Shown here: one piece after another, positions 15,568 through 23,389 of the stretch | Position numbering within the stretch: the first letter of the stretch is position 1 | Layout: each line of letters opens with the position of its first letter | Assembly (NCBI GenBank): GCA_036402435.1 | Contig: DASWSX010000120.1 | Coordinates: 1 to 64,000, forward strand | Length of the DNA stretch: 64,000 bases | Origin: Telluria_A sp036402435 | Lineage (GTDB): Bacteria; Pseudomonadota; Gammaproteobacteria; Burkholderiales; Burkholderiaceae_D | Reading direction: 5' to 3' | Translations under genes and position numbers: made by a program | The notes under the pieces: generated by a model | The model's database searches: none | Told to the model about the DNA's origin: nothing | The model's input: only the letters and a program-made list of their open reading frames with translations

Positions 15568-16755
15568 TTATGACCTGGACGGCGCCACCCATGCTTCCGG
15601 CGCGACCGGCGTCACCGCCTGCACCACCTTGTTGCGGCCGCCCTGCTTGGCCGCGCGCAGCGCTTCGTCGGCGCGCTGGAACAGGCTGACCGTGGTGTCC
15701 TCGGCGCGGATGGTGGTGACGCCGAAGCTGGCCGTCATCTTGATCACGGCGCGCCCGGTTTTGACCGGGGTCGATTCGACGGCGCGCCGGATCCGCTCGG
15801 CCACCAGCAGCGCGTCGAGCAGGTCGGTGCGCGGCAGCAGTAGCGCGAATTCGACGCCGGCCATGCGGCCCAGCATGTCGCTGTCGCGCAGCTGGCCGCG
15901 GCAGGTGTCGACCATTGCGCGCAGCACGGTGTCGCCGGCCGGGTGGCCGTAGCTGTCGTTGATGCGCTTGAACTGGTCAAGGTCGATCAGCACCACCGCG
16001 GTCGGCAGGCCGGGTCGGCGCGCCAGCGCCATCCACGGCGCCAGCAGGTTGAAGAAGCCGCGCCGGTTGGGCGCATCGGTCAGGGCGTCGGTGGTTTCCA
16101 GGCGCTCCAGCTCGCGCTGCAGCTGTTCGCGCGACAGCAGCAGGTAGCCGAACGCGGTCAGCAGCATCAGCAGCACGAAGGCGCCCGAGGACAAGGCCTG
16201 CACCAGGGTATTGCTGATCCAGCCCCACCCGCCCGGCATGGCCAGCACCAGGATGCCGCGCGCGGCCACCAGCAGCGCGAGCAGGGCCAGCGCGACGACC
16301 AGGAAGCGGCGCAGCATGCTGCCCCCGCGCCAGCCCACCGCCAGCGCCGCGGCGCCCAGCAGATAGAAGGCGCCAAGCACCAGCGAACTGGCGATTACGC
16401 GCAGGCCGATCGGGTCGATCGCATAGCAGGCCAGGAAGGCGGCGATGGCAAGGCCGAGCAGCGGATACATGACGCGGCGCCAGTGCGCGCGGCCGGCAGC
16501 CTCCCACAGGCTGCCCGCCTCCAGCGCAACGCCGGCAAACAGCAGGCCGTAGCCGATCGGGATCGACACCAGGTCGGGCGCGACCCCGCTGCCGCGGAAG
16601 TACAGCAGCAGCCAGCCGGCCGCCTGGCACTGGCGCGAGATCGCCCAGGTCGACAGCGAGGGCGACTTCGCGCCGCCGAATTCGAAGAAGAACAGTGCCG
16701 CGCACAAGGCCAGGTTGCCCAGTGCGAGCACGAATACCATCGTGGTGATGTCCAT
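15568..16755 (-). CDS. Membrane GGDEF protein with degenerate active site
   Basis: A 395-residue protein with six or seven predicted membrane helices in residues 1-205, then a GGDEF domain. The domain keeps TTDALTDAPNRRGF and VVLIDLDQFKRINDSYGH, but the signature is AGVEF at residues 299-303 instead of GGDEF or GGEEF, so the catalytic acidic residue is Val301. The inhibitory RxxD site, RDSD at 290-293, lies exactly five residues before it and is intact. The protein is therefore likely a c-di-GMP sensor rather than an active cyclase; this is inference. It starts ten bases after the gene for a 91-residue protein on the same strand. Confidence 0.9.
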   Translation of the reverse strand: MDITTMVFVLALGNLALCAALFFFEFGGAKSPSLSTWAISRQCQAAGWLLLYFRGSGVAPDLVSIPIGYGLLFAGVALEAGSLWEAAGRAHWRRVMYPLLGLAIAAFLACYAIDPIGLRVIASSLVLGAFYLLGAAALAVGWRGGSMLRRFLVVALALLALLVAARGILVLAMPGGWGWISNTLVQALSSGAFVLLMLLTAFGYLLLSREQLQRELERLETTDALTDAPNRRGFFNLLAPWMALARRPGLPTAVVLIDLDQFKRINDSYGHPAGDTVLRAMVDTCRGQLRDSDMLGRMAGVEFALLLPRTDLLDALLVAERIRRAVESTPVKTGRAVIKMTASFGVTTIRAEDTTVSLFQRADEALRAAKQGGRNKVVQAVTPVAPEAWVAPSRS

Positions 16756-16765
16756 CGGAGGCGCG

Positions 16766-17041
16766 CTAGATTTCGTGTTCGACGTTGGTGCTGCCGTCGC
16801 CGATCTTGCTGGCCCAGGCGCTGCTGAAGTAGCCGCGTTCGGCCTCGCTCGGGGCCAGGTTCCAGAACACGATCAGGGTGCCCTTGTGGTCGTGCACCTG
16901 GGTGAATTTTTCGACGAAAGCCGTGTTCCCGGCGGCGTCGGCGAGCGCCATCACGTAGCCATAGACCCGCGTCAGCCGCTCGATGCGGTCCGGCTCGGTC
17001 ATGCTGTTGGTCGCGGTAATGGTAGGATGGTCTAAGAACAT
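16766..17041 (-). CDS. Hypothetical 91-residue protein
   Basis: A small acidic protein with no recognised domain. The ATG at 17041 is preferred over the longer frame; a weak purine-rich stretch lies upstream. It has a helical middle (ERLTRVYGYVMALADAAG) and a possible strand, GTLIVFWNLAPSE. It lies ten bases upstream of the degenerate GGDEF gene and is probably in the same operon. No function can be given. Confidence 0.65.
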   Translation of the reverse strand: MFLDHPTITATNSMTEPDRIERLTRVYGYVMALADAAGNTAFVEKFTQVHDHKGTLIVFWNLAPSEAERGYFSSAWASKIGDGSTNVEHEI

Positions 17042-17109
17042 GGCGTCTCCGAATGGCTGCCCGCAGAGCTTATCAGAAACCAATGCTTATCAACAAGGTA
17101 TCATTTGCC

Positions 17110-17886
17110 ATGCCGCCGCCCGATTCCCCCCTGCCCGCAGCCACCCCGATCGTCGTCACCCGCGGCGACCGCCGCACCCTCGAATTCACCCCCGGCGACG
17201 TGCAAAGCGAGATGCGCCTGTCCGATCCCGACGCCCTGGTGCTGGCCTACTGCCGCGCGATCATGTGCTTCGCGCTGTTCGTGCCGCGCCCGCGCCATAT
17301 CTTAATGGTGGGACTGGGCGGCGGTTCCCTGGCCAAGTTCTGCCATCGCCACTTTCCCGAGGCGCGCATCACCGTCATCGAGTTGCGTGCCGACGTCATC
17401 GCGCTGCGCACACAGTTCGGGGTGCCGTCCGACAGCGCCAGGTTCGAGGTGGTGCACGCCGACGCCAGCAGCTGCCTGGCCGGCATGGCGCGCACGGCCG
17501 ACGTGCTGGTGCTCGATGGTTTCGATGCGGCCGGCCTGCCGCCGGCGCTGGGCACGTCGCGCTTTTACGGCGACTGCCGGCGCGTGCTGCGCGATGGCGG
17601 CGTGATGGTGGCCAATATGTTCAGCTACGACCCCCACTACCGCGCGATGGTCGAGCGGCTGCGCCTGATGTTCGACGACCGGGTGTGCCGTTTCGACAAG
17701 GTGGCGGGCAACAACCGCATCCTGTTCGCGGTGCGGGCGCCTTTGTCCGGCCCGGCGCCGCATGCACTGCGGGTGCAGCGGCTGGTCGCGCGCCGCAACG
17801 GCCTGGGCGCCGGCTGGCTGAACCGCCTGCTGGCGCGGCTGATTGTGGTCCTGCTGGCGCAACGCAGAAGTAACAGGAAGCAATAA
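17110..17886 (+). CDS. Spermidine-synthase-like methyltransferase-fold protein
   Basis: A 258-residue protein of the spermidine synthase/SAM-dependent fold. The nucleotide-binding motif is HILMVGLGGGSLAKFCHRHF, followed by ITVIELRADVIAL, a strand with FEVVHADASSCL, then VLVLDGFDAAGLPPAL. The TADVLVLD segment resembles the DTxxD/D-loop region of aminopropyltransferases. The N-terminus is shorter than in SpeE, so it belongs to the spermine/spermidine synthase-like group found in many proteobacteria, and polyamine synthesis is not assured. Start at 17110 (AAGG upstream) or 17083 are both possible. Confidence 0.8.
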   Translation: MPPPDSPLPAATPIVVTRGDRRTLEFTPGDVQSEMRLSDPDALVLAYCRAIMCFALFVPRPRHILMVGLGGGSLAKFCHRHFPEARITVIELRADVIALRTQFGVPSDSARFEVVHADASSCLAGMARTADVLVLDGFDAAGLPPALGTSRFYGDCRRVLRDGGVMVANMFSYDPHYRAMVERLRLMFDDRVCRFDKVAGNNRILFAVRAPLSGPAPHALRVQRLVARRNGLGAGWLNRLLARLIVVLLAQRRSNRKQ

Positions 17887-17976
17887 AAATTGCCGCTGAC
17901 GCAGTTTTTATGACACACTTGCAGGGCTTATACTTACGGGGCGCGCCGCGCCCTTTCGCACCTGGGAAACAACGAT

Positions 17977-19611
17977 TTGCTGCGTCGCCGCCCGCCATTT
18001 TCGTTAGTTGTCACGGCGGTCCTCTTATTGCAAGCCGGACTGGCCGCTGCCGCCACGCCGCTCGCGCGTGGCGCGCTGGACTACGACCAGCTCCCGAGCG
18101 GCGTGGTGGTGGCCGCCATCGCCTTCGCCGGGCTTGCCGCCGCCGCGGTGCGCGCACTGGTGCTGCGCGCGCGCCGCCTGCAGCGCCTGCTCGACCAGCG
18201 CAGCGCCGAACTGGCGCGCGCCAACCAGTGCATCGCCGACGACGCCCTGGCCCGCTCGCTCAGCGAGCAGCGCATCCATCATATCGCCCAGCACGACGTC
18301 CTGACCGGCCTGCCCAACCGCAGCCTGCTGCAGGACCGCCTCAGCCTGGCCATCAGCGCGTCCGAACACAACGGCGAGCCGCTGTGGGTCCTGCTGATCG
18401 ACCTCGACCGGTTCAAGTACGTTAACGACAGCATGGGCCACAAGGCCGGCGACGTACTGTTGATGACGATCGCCGCACGCCTGCGCGCGGCCCTGTCCGA
18501 CAGCGACACGGTGGCGCGCCTGTCGGGCGACGAATTCGTCGTGATCATGAGCCCGCGCCCGGGCCAGCCGCTGGCGCCGGAAATGGTGCAGCGCCTGATG
18601 AATTCGGTGGCCCAGCCAGTGCTGCTGGGCGCCAAGGAATATTCGGTCACCTGCAGCATCGGCGTCGCGGTGTTCCCGACCGCCGGCGCACCGGCCGACG
18701 GCCTGATCGAACACGCCGACATCGCGATGTACAGCGCCAAGAAGCTTGGCCGTAACAATTTCCAGTTCTATACACCGGCAATGAACGACGAAGCGCAGGA
18801 ACGGGTGCGCATCGAAAGTGCGCTGCGCAAGGCGCTCGAGCGCGACGAGTTCGTGCTGCACTACCAGCCACAGGTGAACCTGGCCAGCGGCAAGATCGTC
18901 GGCATGGAAGCACTGATCCGCTGGCAGCATCCCGAGCTTGGCACGGTGCCGCCAGGGCGCTTCGTCAGCGTGGCCGAAGATACCGGCCTGATCGTGCCGA
19001 TCGGGGCCTGGGTGATGCGCACGGCCTGCCGGCAGAACCGGGCCTGGCAGGACGCCGGCATGGGCCACCTGCGGGTGGCGGTCAACCTGTCGGCGCGCCA
19101 GTTCGGCTCGCCCGACCTGCTCGAGGACATCCGCGCGGTGCTGCGCGAAACCGGCCTCGACCCGGCCTGCCTCGAAATCGAACTGACCGAGAGCCTGTTC
19201 ATGAGCGACATTTCGCTCGCGGTGGACCTGCTGCACAGCATGAAGGCGATCGGCGTCAACCTGTCGATCGACGACTTCGGCACTGGCTACTCGAGCCTGT
19301 CGTACCTGTCGCGCTTCCCGATTGACGTGCTGAAGATCGACCGCTCGTTCGTGTCGGCCATCACGCGCGACGCCCGCGACGCGGCGCTGGTGGCCTCGAT
19401 CATCAACCTGGCCCACAACCTGAAGCTGTCGGTGATCGCCGAAGGCGTCGAAACCGAAGAACAGCTCGACTACCTGCGCCGCCATGGCTGCGACGAAATG
19501 CAGGGTTATCACTTCAGCCGTCCCCTGTCCGCGCCTGAATTCGAGCGTTTATTACGCCAGCACCATCAGCTGGCCCCGGTTCCCGCGTTGCTCACAGCTT
19601 CCGCCGACTAA
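17977..19611 (+). CDS. Bifunctional GGDEF/EAL c-di-GMP enzyme
   Basis: A 544-residue protein with two N-terminal membrane segments (around 8-28 and 40-65), a short coiled linker, a GGDEF domain and an EAL domain. The cyclase signature is SGDEF at 183-187 (a tolerated variant) and lacks the upstream RxxD inhibitory site. The EAL domain has EALIRW at 311-316, a LEIELTESLF segment, and DDFGTGYSSLSYL, all residues needed for phosphodiesterase activity. The predicted net activity is c-di-GMP breakdown, possibly stimulated by GTP. The start is TTG at 17977 with GGGAAAC upstream; no ATG start exists nearby in frame. Confidence 0.92.
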   Translation: MLRRRPPFSLVVTAVLLLQAGLAAAATPLARGALDYDQLPSGVVVAAIAFAGLAAAAVRALVLRARRLQRLLDQRSAELARANQCIADDALARSLSEQRIHHIAQHDVLTGLPNRSLLQDRLSLAISASEHNGEPLWVLLIDLDRFKYVNDSMGHKAGDVLLMTIAARLRAALSDSDTVARLSGDEFVVIMSPRPGQPLAPEMVQRLMNSVAQPVLLGAKEYSVTCSIGVAVFPTAGAPADGLIEHADIAMYSAKKLGRNNFQFYTPAMNDEAQERVRIESALRKALERDEFVLHYQPQVNLASGKIVGMEALIRWQHPELGTVPPGRFVSVAEDTGLIVPIGAWVMRTACRQNRAWQDAGMGHLRVAVNLSARQFGSPDLLEDIRAVLRETGLDPACLEIELTESLFMSDISLAVDLLHSMKAIGVNLSIDDFGTGYSSLSYLSRFPIDVLKIDRSFVSAITRDARDAALVASIINLAHNLKLSVIAEGVETEEQLDYLRRHGCDEMQGYHFSRPLSAPEFERLLRQHHQLAPVPALLTASAD

Positions 19612-19739
19612 AATTAGGCGAAAAACTTTGTTTTAGTGAATTTTGTTGTGGTCCAATCGACATCGTTTGCGTACAATCACGCACAATGTCACCGCGGCCC
19701 TTGCCGCAGTGAATGCGAGTACGACAACAACGGAAAAAC

Positions 19740-19952
19740 ATGAGCTCAGAAATGACTGGCAAGAGCGCGGTGGCGGAACAGGCTGCCGCACACATCCGTA
19801 CTGATTTCCGCACCCGCGACGTCGTGAACCAGGCCATTGCAGCGATACCGGCGCTGGGACTTCAACAGGCGGCAGAATTTTTGTCGGCCATGAATGTCCC
19901 GCCGGAGGTGGCGATCCGCGCACTGGCCTACCCGGTCAAGCGCAAGCACTAG
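19740..19952 (+). CDS. Small hypothetical protein (70 aa)
   Basis: A 70-residue basic helical protein (ATG at 19740, GGAAAAAC upstream). The middle, TRDVVNQAIAAIPALGLQQAAEFLSAMNVPPEVAIRALAYP, looks like a compact helical bundle. A strong terminator follows 18 bases after the stop. It appears to be a monocistronic gene with its own promoter in the AT-rich gap before it. I do not recognise the family. Confidence 0.75.
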   Translation: MSSEMTGKSAVAEQAAAHIRTDFRTRDVVNQAIAAIPALGLQQAAEFLSAMNVPPEVAIRALAYPVKRKH

Positions 19953-19970
19953 GCCAGGCGGGAATGGAAA

Positions 19971-20018
19971 GACGCCGGTACCGGCTCCAGGGCGGAGCAG
20001 GTACCGGCGTCTTTTTTT
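19971..20018 (+). terminator. Rho-independent terminator
   Basis: Arms GACGCCGGTACC (19971-19982) and GGTACCGGCGTC (20000-20011) form a 12-bp perfect stem with a 17-base loop, followed by a run of T residues. It terminates the 70-residue gene and faces the end of the opposite-strand gene at 20028. Confidence 0.92.
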
Positions 20019-20027
20019 TATACCGGG

Positions 20028-20393
20028 TTACAGCGCCTGCGACTCGATGTCGGCCAGCGATTCGCGGCCTTTGTCGGTCAGTGCGAAGCCGCCGCCCTCG
20101 ATTGGCGCGATGTGCGACTTCTTGCCAAGGAACAGCTGGACATCGGTTGCCACCTCGGCGGCAGGGTCCGCAGCCAGTGCGCGCAAGGTCTCGACGCAGC
20201 GGCGCAGAAACAGCACTTCCTGGCCTTTCGGGGTCAGTTCCACCTTGCCGCTGCGCTCGTACTTGATCAGCTTGATGCCGGACAGGCGCTTGGCGTTGCG
20301 TCCGACGCAGGCATTCACCCGGTCGTGCCCGGCGCCGCGCCGGATCATGTCGAGCGCGTCGTATTCGTCGGTGGTCAGTTTTTCGTTCTTCAT
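20028..20393 (-). CDS. Hypothetical protein, HTH-like (121 aa)
   Basis: A 121-residue protein starting at ATG 20393. The first half, LTTDEYDALDMIRRGAGHDRVNACVGRNAKRLSGIKLIKYERSGKVELTPKGQEVL, has the look of a small winged-helix domain with a C-terminal wing (GKVELTPKG). The same TPKG-like pattern recurs near the end (FALTDKGRESL). Such domains bind nucleic acid or proteins. No family name can be given. Confidence 0.7.
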   Translation of the reverse strand: MKNEKLTTDEYDALDMIRRGAGHDRVNACVGRNAKRLSGIKLIKYERSGKVELTPKGQEVLFLRRCVETLRALAADPAAEVATDVQLFLGKKSHIAPIEGGGFALTDKGRESLADIESQAL

Positions 20394-20510
20394 TGCAGCG
20401 TTATCCAAGTAAGCCAGGCGGCCCACATGGTAACCGCAGCGCTCCCGCGCGGCAAGCCGCACCTGTCGGGGATCGCGGCCCGGCCTGTCCGGCAGGACCC
20501 GGCCGCAGGA

Positions 20511-20651
20511 TCAGCGCAAGGCGCGCAGCGCCAGCCACACCAGGCCGATGCTGGCGCAGAGGCCCAGCGCCAGCGCCGCGCGCACCCGCGCCGACGCCAG
20601 CATCGAGGTTCGTCCCAGGTAGATCTTGTTATGCAGTGAGTTACCCATCAT
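20511..20651 (-). CDS. Small single-pass membrane protein (46 aa)
   Basis: A short reading frame of 46 codons. It has an excellent ribosome site (GGGGGAGAAC directly before ATGATG), a polar N-terminus (MMGNSLHNKIYLGRT) and then a single hydrophobic helix, ALALGLCASIGLVWLALRAL, ending in RALR. The form (short cytoplasmic tail, one helix, Arg-rich end) is that of small stress membrane proteins. Whether it is translated is not proven. ATG 20648 is an alternative start one codon in. Confidence 0.6.
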   Translation of the reverse strand: MMGNSLHNKIYLGRTSMLASARVRAALALGLCASIGLVWLALRALR

Positions 20652-20725
20652 GTTCTCCCCCAGGACTGTGAAACGGCGATGATTCATTATAGAAACGGCT
20701 CAGGCATATTTGCTGTGACGCCGAA

Positions 20726-20745
20726 CACAAATAACAATATTTGTG
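20726..20745. promoter_or_regulatory. Perfect inverted repeat between divergent small genes
   Basis: CACAAATA (20726-20733) pairs with TATTTGTG (20738-20745) around a 4-base spacer. It lies in the 194-base gap between the 46-residue and 65-residue genes, which are divergent. It looks like a dyad operator for a dimeric regulator; the regulator is unknown. Confidence 0.45.
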
Positions 20746-20845
20746 CTCGTCAGGCAACAGTGTTTACAGTCCCGCTACTGCGCGCCAAATGCGCGCGTGC
20801 GCTGTTAGGATGGCAATCAAATTCAACCCATCCAACGGAGTTCCG

Positions 20846-21043
20846 ATGAATACCAAAACCACCCCCGTCGACCCGGGCACGACCGCGCGACCGATGACCG
20901 ATGAAGCCGATATCGGCAGCGGCGAAAAATCGCCCGGCCACGCCGAGACCGAAGAAATGATCCGCCAGATCCCGCCGCTGCCGCCGTCCGACCCTGCCGG
21001 CGCCGACAGCAGCCAGCCGTCCGGCAAGGCCCCGCAGCGCTAA
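20846..21043 (+). CDS. Small disordered hydrophilic protein (65 aa)
   Basis: A 65-residue protein rich in Pro, Thr, Ser, Asp and Glu (MNTKTTPVDPGTTARPM... PPLPPSDPAGADSSQ). It has no hydrophobic core and is predicted disordered. AACGGAG lies six bases before the ATG. It belongs to a run of small polar proteins in 19.7-22.2 kb. Function unknown. Confidence 0.65.
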   Translation: MNTKTTPVDPGTTARPMTDEADIGSGEKSPGHAETEEMIRQIPPLPPSDPAGADSSQPSGKAPQR

Positions 21044-21047
21044 GGCT

Positions 21048-21215
21048 TTACGCACCATCGCCCGGCGCCGCCTTGATCGGCGGCTCCGGAAACCTGGGCT
21101 CCTCGACCGGTGCGTTGGCTGGGGCCGGCACATCGTCCGGGACCGGGGTCGGTTGCGGATCCGGAAGGTCCGGGTCGGGCGTCGAGTGTGCGTGCTGCAT
21201 GGTGTTGTTGCTCAT
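21048..21215 (-). CDS. Small Pro-rich disordered protein (55 aa)
   Basis: A 55-codon frame starting at ATG 21215 with AAAGGTAGATC upstream. The sequence is almost entirely Pro, Asp, Ala and Glu (STPDPDLPDPQPTPVPDDVP). It ends five bases from the stop of the convergent 65-residue gene. The strong ribosome site is the main support. Function unknown. Confidence 0.5.
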   Translation of the reverse strand: MSNNTMQHAHSTPDPDLPDPQPTPVPDDVPAPANAPVEEPRFPEPPIKAAPGDGA

Positions 21216-21293
21216 GATCTACCTTTCAATAGAGAATCGTAGCAAACGCCGTCACTACGTTCTTAACAAAAATCAATTTCGAATGGATACCGG

Positions 21294-21977
21294 ATGTGCG
21301 GACGCCTCGACCAGAGCCACAGCGCCAGTGAATATCTCGCCGCTATGCAATGGCCGCAATCGAACCCCTTCGTCGCCAGCCAGGCCACCCCCAGCTACAA
21401 CGCTTCGCCCGGCACCTACCGCCCAGTGATGCGGATCGTCGACGACCAGCTGGTCATCGACGACTGGTTCTGGGGCTATCGCGCGTCGTGGGCGGTCGGC
21501 AAGGTGCCCATCGCCATCAACGCGCGCATCGAGAAGATTTCTAACCGGTATTGGTCGCCGCTGGTGAAAACCGGGCGCGCGATCGTGCCGGCCGACGGCT
21601 GGTACGAATGGACTGGCGAGAAGGGCAAGAAGCAGCCGTGGCATATCCACCTGAAGACGCGCGAACCGCTGTTCATGGCGGCCATCGCGGCCACCGGCCC
21701 GTGCCGCGAGAATGCCTGCGAAGCCGGGTTCGTGATCGTCACCTCCGACGCCGAAGGCGGCATGGTCGATGTGCACGACCGCCGGCCGGTGGTGCTGTCG
21801 GCCGAGGACGCCAGGCTGTGGCTCGACCCTGCCCTGTCGGCCGAAGCGGCCGAGCAGCTGGTGCGCTCGGTGGCGCTTGGGTCGGATGAGTTCGAGTGGC
21901 ATGCGGTCAGCCGCGAGGTCGGGCGCTCGACGAACGAGGGGCCGCACCTGGCGGCCCAGCTCGACCTGCCTTTGTAA
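21294..21977 (+). CDS. SOS-response-associated peptidase (HMCES/YedK)
   Basis: A 227-residue protein of the SRAP family. After removal of Met1 the N-terminus is Cys2 (MCGRLDQ), the residue that forms a stable thiazolidine link to abasic sites in single-stranded DNA. Other conserved parts are INARIEKI, CIVPADGWYEW-like IVPADGWYEWTG, and HDRRPVVL with the active-site His. It protects abasic sites during replication. An SOS box was not identified in the short upstream region. The family call is firm. Confidence 0.95.
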   Translation: MCGRLDQSHSASEYLAAMQWPQSNPFVASQATPSYNASPGTYRPVMRIVDDQLVIDDWFWGYRASWAVGKVPIAINARIEKISNRYWSPLVKTGRAIVPADGWYEWTGEKGKKQPWHIHLKTREPLFMAAIAATGPCRENACEAGFVIVTSDAEGGMVDVHDRRPVVLSAEDARLWLDPALSAEAAEQLVRSVALGSDEFEWHAVSREVGRSTNEGPHLAAQLDLPL

Positions 21978-22163
21978 TTAGCTGTGGTTCTGCTTCTGCT
22001 TGGCGCCGCCGCCGGCGCCTTCGTCCTTGCCTGCCTTCTCGCGGCTCATGTGATCATGGCTGCTTTTCTCGGTGTTCACGCCGGCACGCTTCTTCGCTGC
22101 CTCGTCTTCCGACTCGTGGGCCGACTGCTGGTTCTGGGTATCCGTCGATTTATTGTGGCTCAT
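21978..22163 (-). CDS. Small hydrophilic stress-type protein (61 aa)
   Basis: A 61-residue highly charged protein without hydrophobic segments (MSHNKSTDTQNQQSAHESED... HDHMSREKAGKDEG). It resembles short hydrophilins or KGG-type stress proteins by composition only. Its stop is directly adjacent to that of the HMCES gene (convergent). An AAGGAG-like ribosome site precedes the start. Confidence 0.65.
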   Translation of the reverse strand: MSHNKSTDTQNQQSAHESEDEAAKKRAGVNTEKSSHDHMSREKAGKDEGAGGGAKQKQNHS

Positions 22164-22385
22164 GGTGTGCTCCTTGTAGGGTGGCTGAAAAAGAAACCGC
22201 GCACCGCTTCCTCGCCCACACGGGGCCGGTTGCGGGCACGTTTTTTGTCACCTTAGCATGGAAGAACTGAACGGTCGGTACGCCCCTTTCAATCGTGCGC
22301 GGCCATGCATGGGCCCGCCAGGAATCTGGCCGCAGGGCACGAATCTGGGTATAGTTGCGCATCTGATCAATATGGAAATTGCCCG

Positions 22386-23288
22386 ATGAGCGACCGTATC
22401 AACGCCCTGCTTCCCGCCCTCCTGTTCTCCAGCGCCGCCGTGGCCGCGCCGATGACCCTGGACGATTACCTGGCGCTGAACGGCCCCGCGCCGACCGCGC
22501 GCATCGCCTACGGCAGCGCGCCGTCGCAGTTCGCCGAGCTGTTCCGTCCGGCGGGCGCCGGGCCGTTCCCGGTGGTGGTGCTGGTGCATGGGGGCTGCTG
22601 GACCATCAAGTTCGGCGGCATCCGCCAGATGCGCAACGTGGCCGGCGCGCTGGCCGCTGAAGGCATCGCCGTATGGAACGTCGAATACCGCCGCTCGGAC
22701 GAGGAAGGCGGCGGCTATCCCGGCACCTACCAGGACATGAATGCGGCGCTCGACAAGCTGGGCGCCGAGGCCGGCAAGTACCAGCTCGACACCAGCCGCA
22801 TCGTGGCGATGGGCCACTCGGCCGGCGGCCAGCTGGTGCAGTGGATCGCCGGGCGCAGCCGCGTCCCGGCCTCAAGCCCGCTGTTCCACCCGAACCCGCT
22901 GCCGGTACGCGAGATCATCAGCCTGGGCGGGCTGGCCGACCTGCGCAACGAGAAAGACCTGATCAAGGCCAGCTGCGGCCGCGAGACCGCCGAGCTGGCG
23001 GGCACGCCCAGCGCCAGCCGTCCCGACGTGTTCGTCGACACCAATGCGGCCGAGCTGATGCCGAACGGCAGCCACACGCTGCTGGTCACGGGCGAGCTCG
23101 ACACGATCTCGCCGCCGCGCGTGGCGTTCGAGTACGCCGAGCGCGCGCGCAAGGCGGGCGACCAGGCCGAGGTGCTGATCCTGCCGGGCGCCAGTCACTA
23201 TGACGAGGTCGCCGCGACGTCGCCGGCGTGGCGCCTGCTGCTGCCCTCGATCCGCGCGGCCCTGGGCCTGCCTGCGGTCAACCAATAG
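22386..23288 (+). CDS. Secreted alpha/beta hydrolase
   Basis: A 300-residue alpha/beta-hydrolase with an N-terminal signal peptide (INALLPALLFSSAAVAAP). Visible are the oxyanion region VVVLVHGGCWTIKFGG, the nucleophile elbow MGHSAGGQLV, and the late His in GASHYDEV, with a possible acid in TGELDTISP. The fold matches BD-FAE/esterase-type enzymes of the carboxylesterase/DPP families. Substrate unknown. The ATG at 22386 gives a clean signal sequence. Confidence 0.85.
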   Translation: MSDRINALLPALLFSSAAVAAPMTLDDYLALNGPAPTARIAYGSAPSQFAELFRPAGAGPFPVVVLVHGGCWTIKFGGIRQMRNVAGALAAEGIAVWNVEYRRSDEEGGGYPGTYQDMNAALDKLGAEAGKYQLDTSRIVAMGHSAGGQLVQWIAGRSRVPASSPLFHPNPLPVREIISLGGLADLRNEKDLIKASCGRETAELAGTPSASRPDVFVDTNAAELMPNGSHTLLVTGELDTISPPRVAFEYAERARKAGDQAEVLILPGASHYDEVAATSPAWRLLLPSIRAALGLPAVNQ

Positions 23289-23389
23289 CGAACCGGGGTA
23301 ATCCGGCACTGAGTACGGTACCGCACAGACCCTGATGTCCCAGCGGCACTACTCTTGACTCATCGCATCATTTTGAATCCGGGAGTCCC

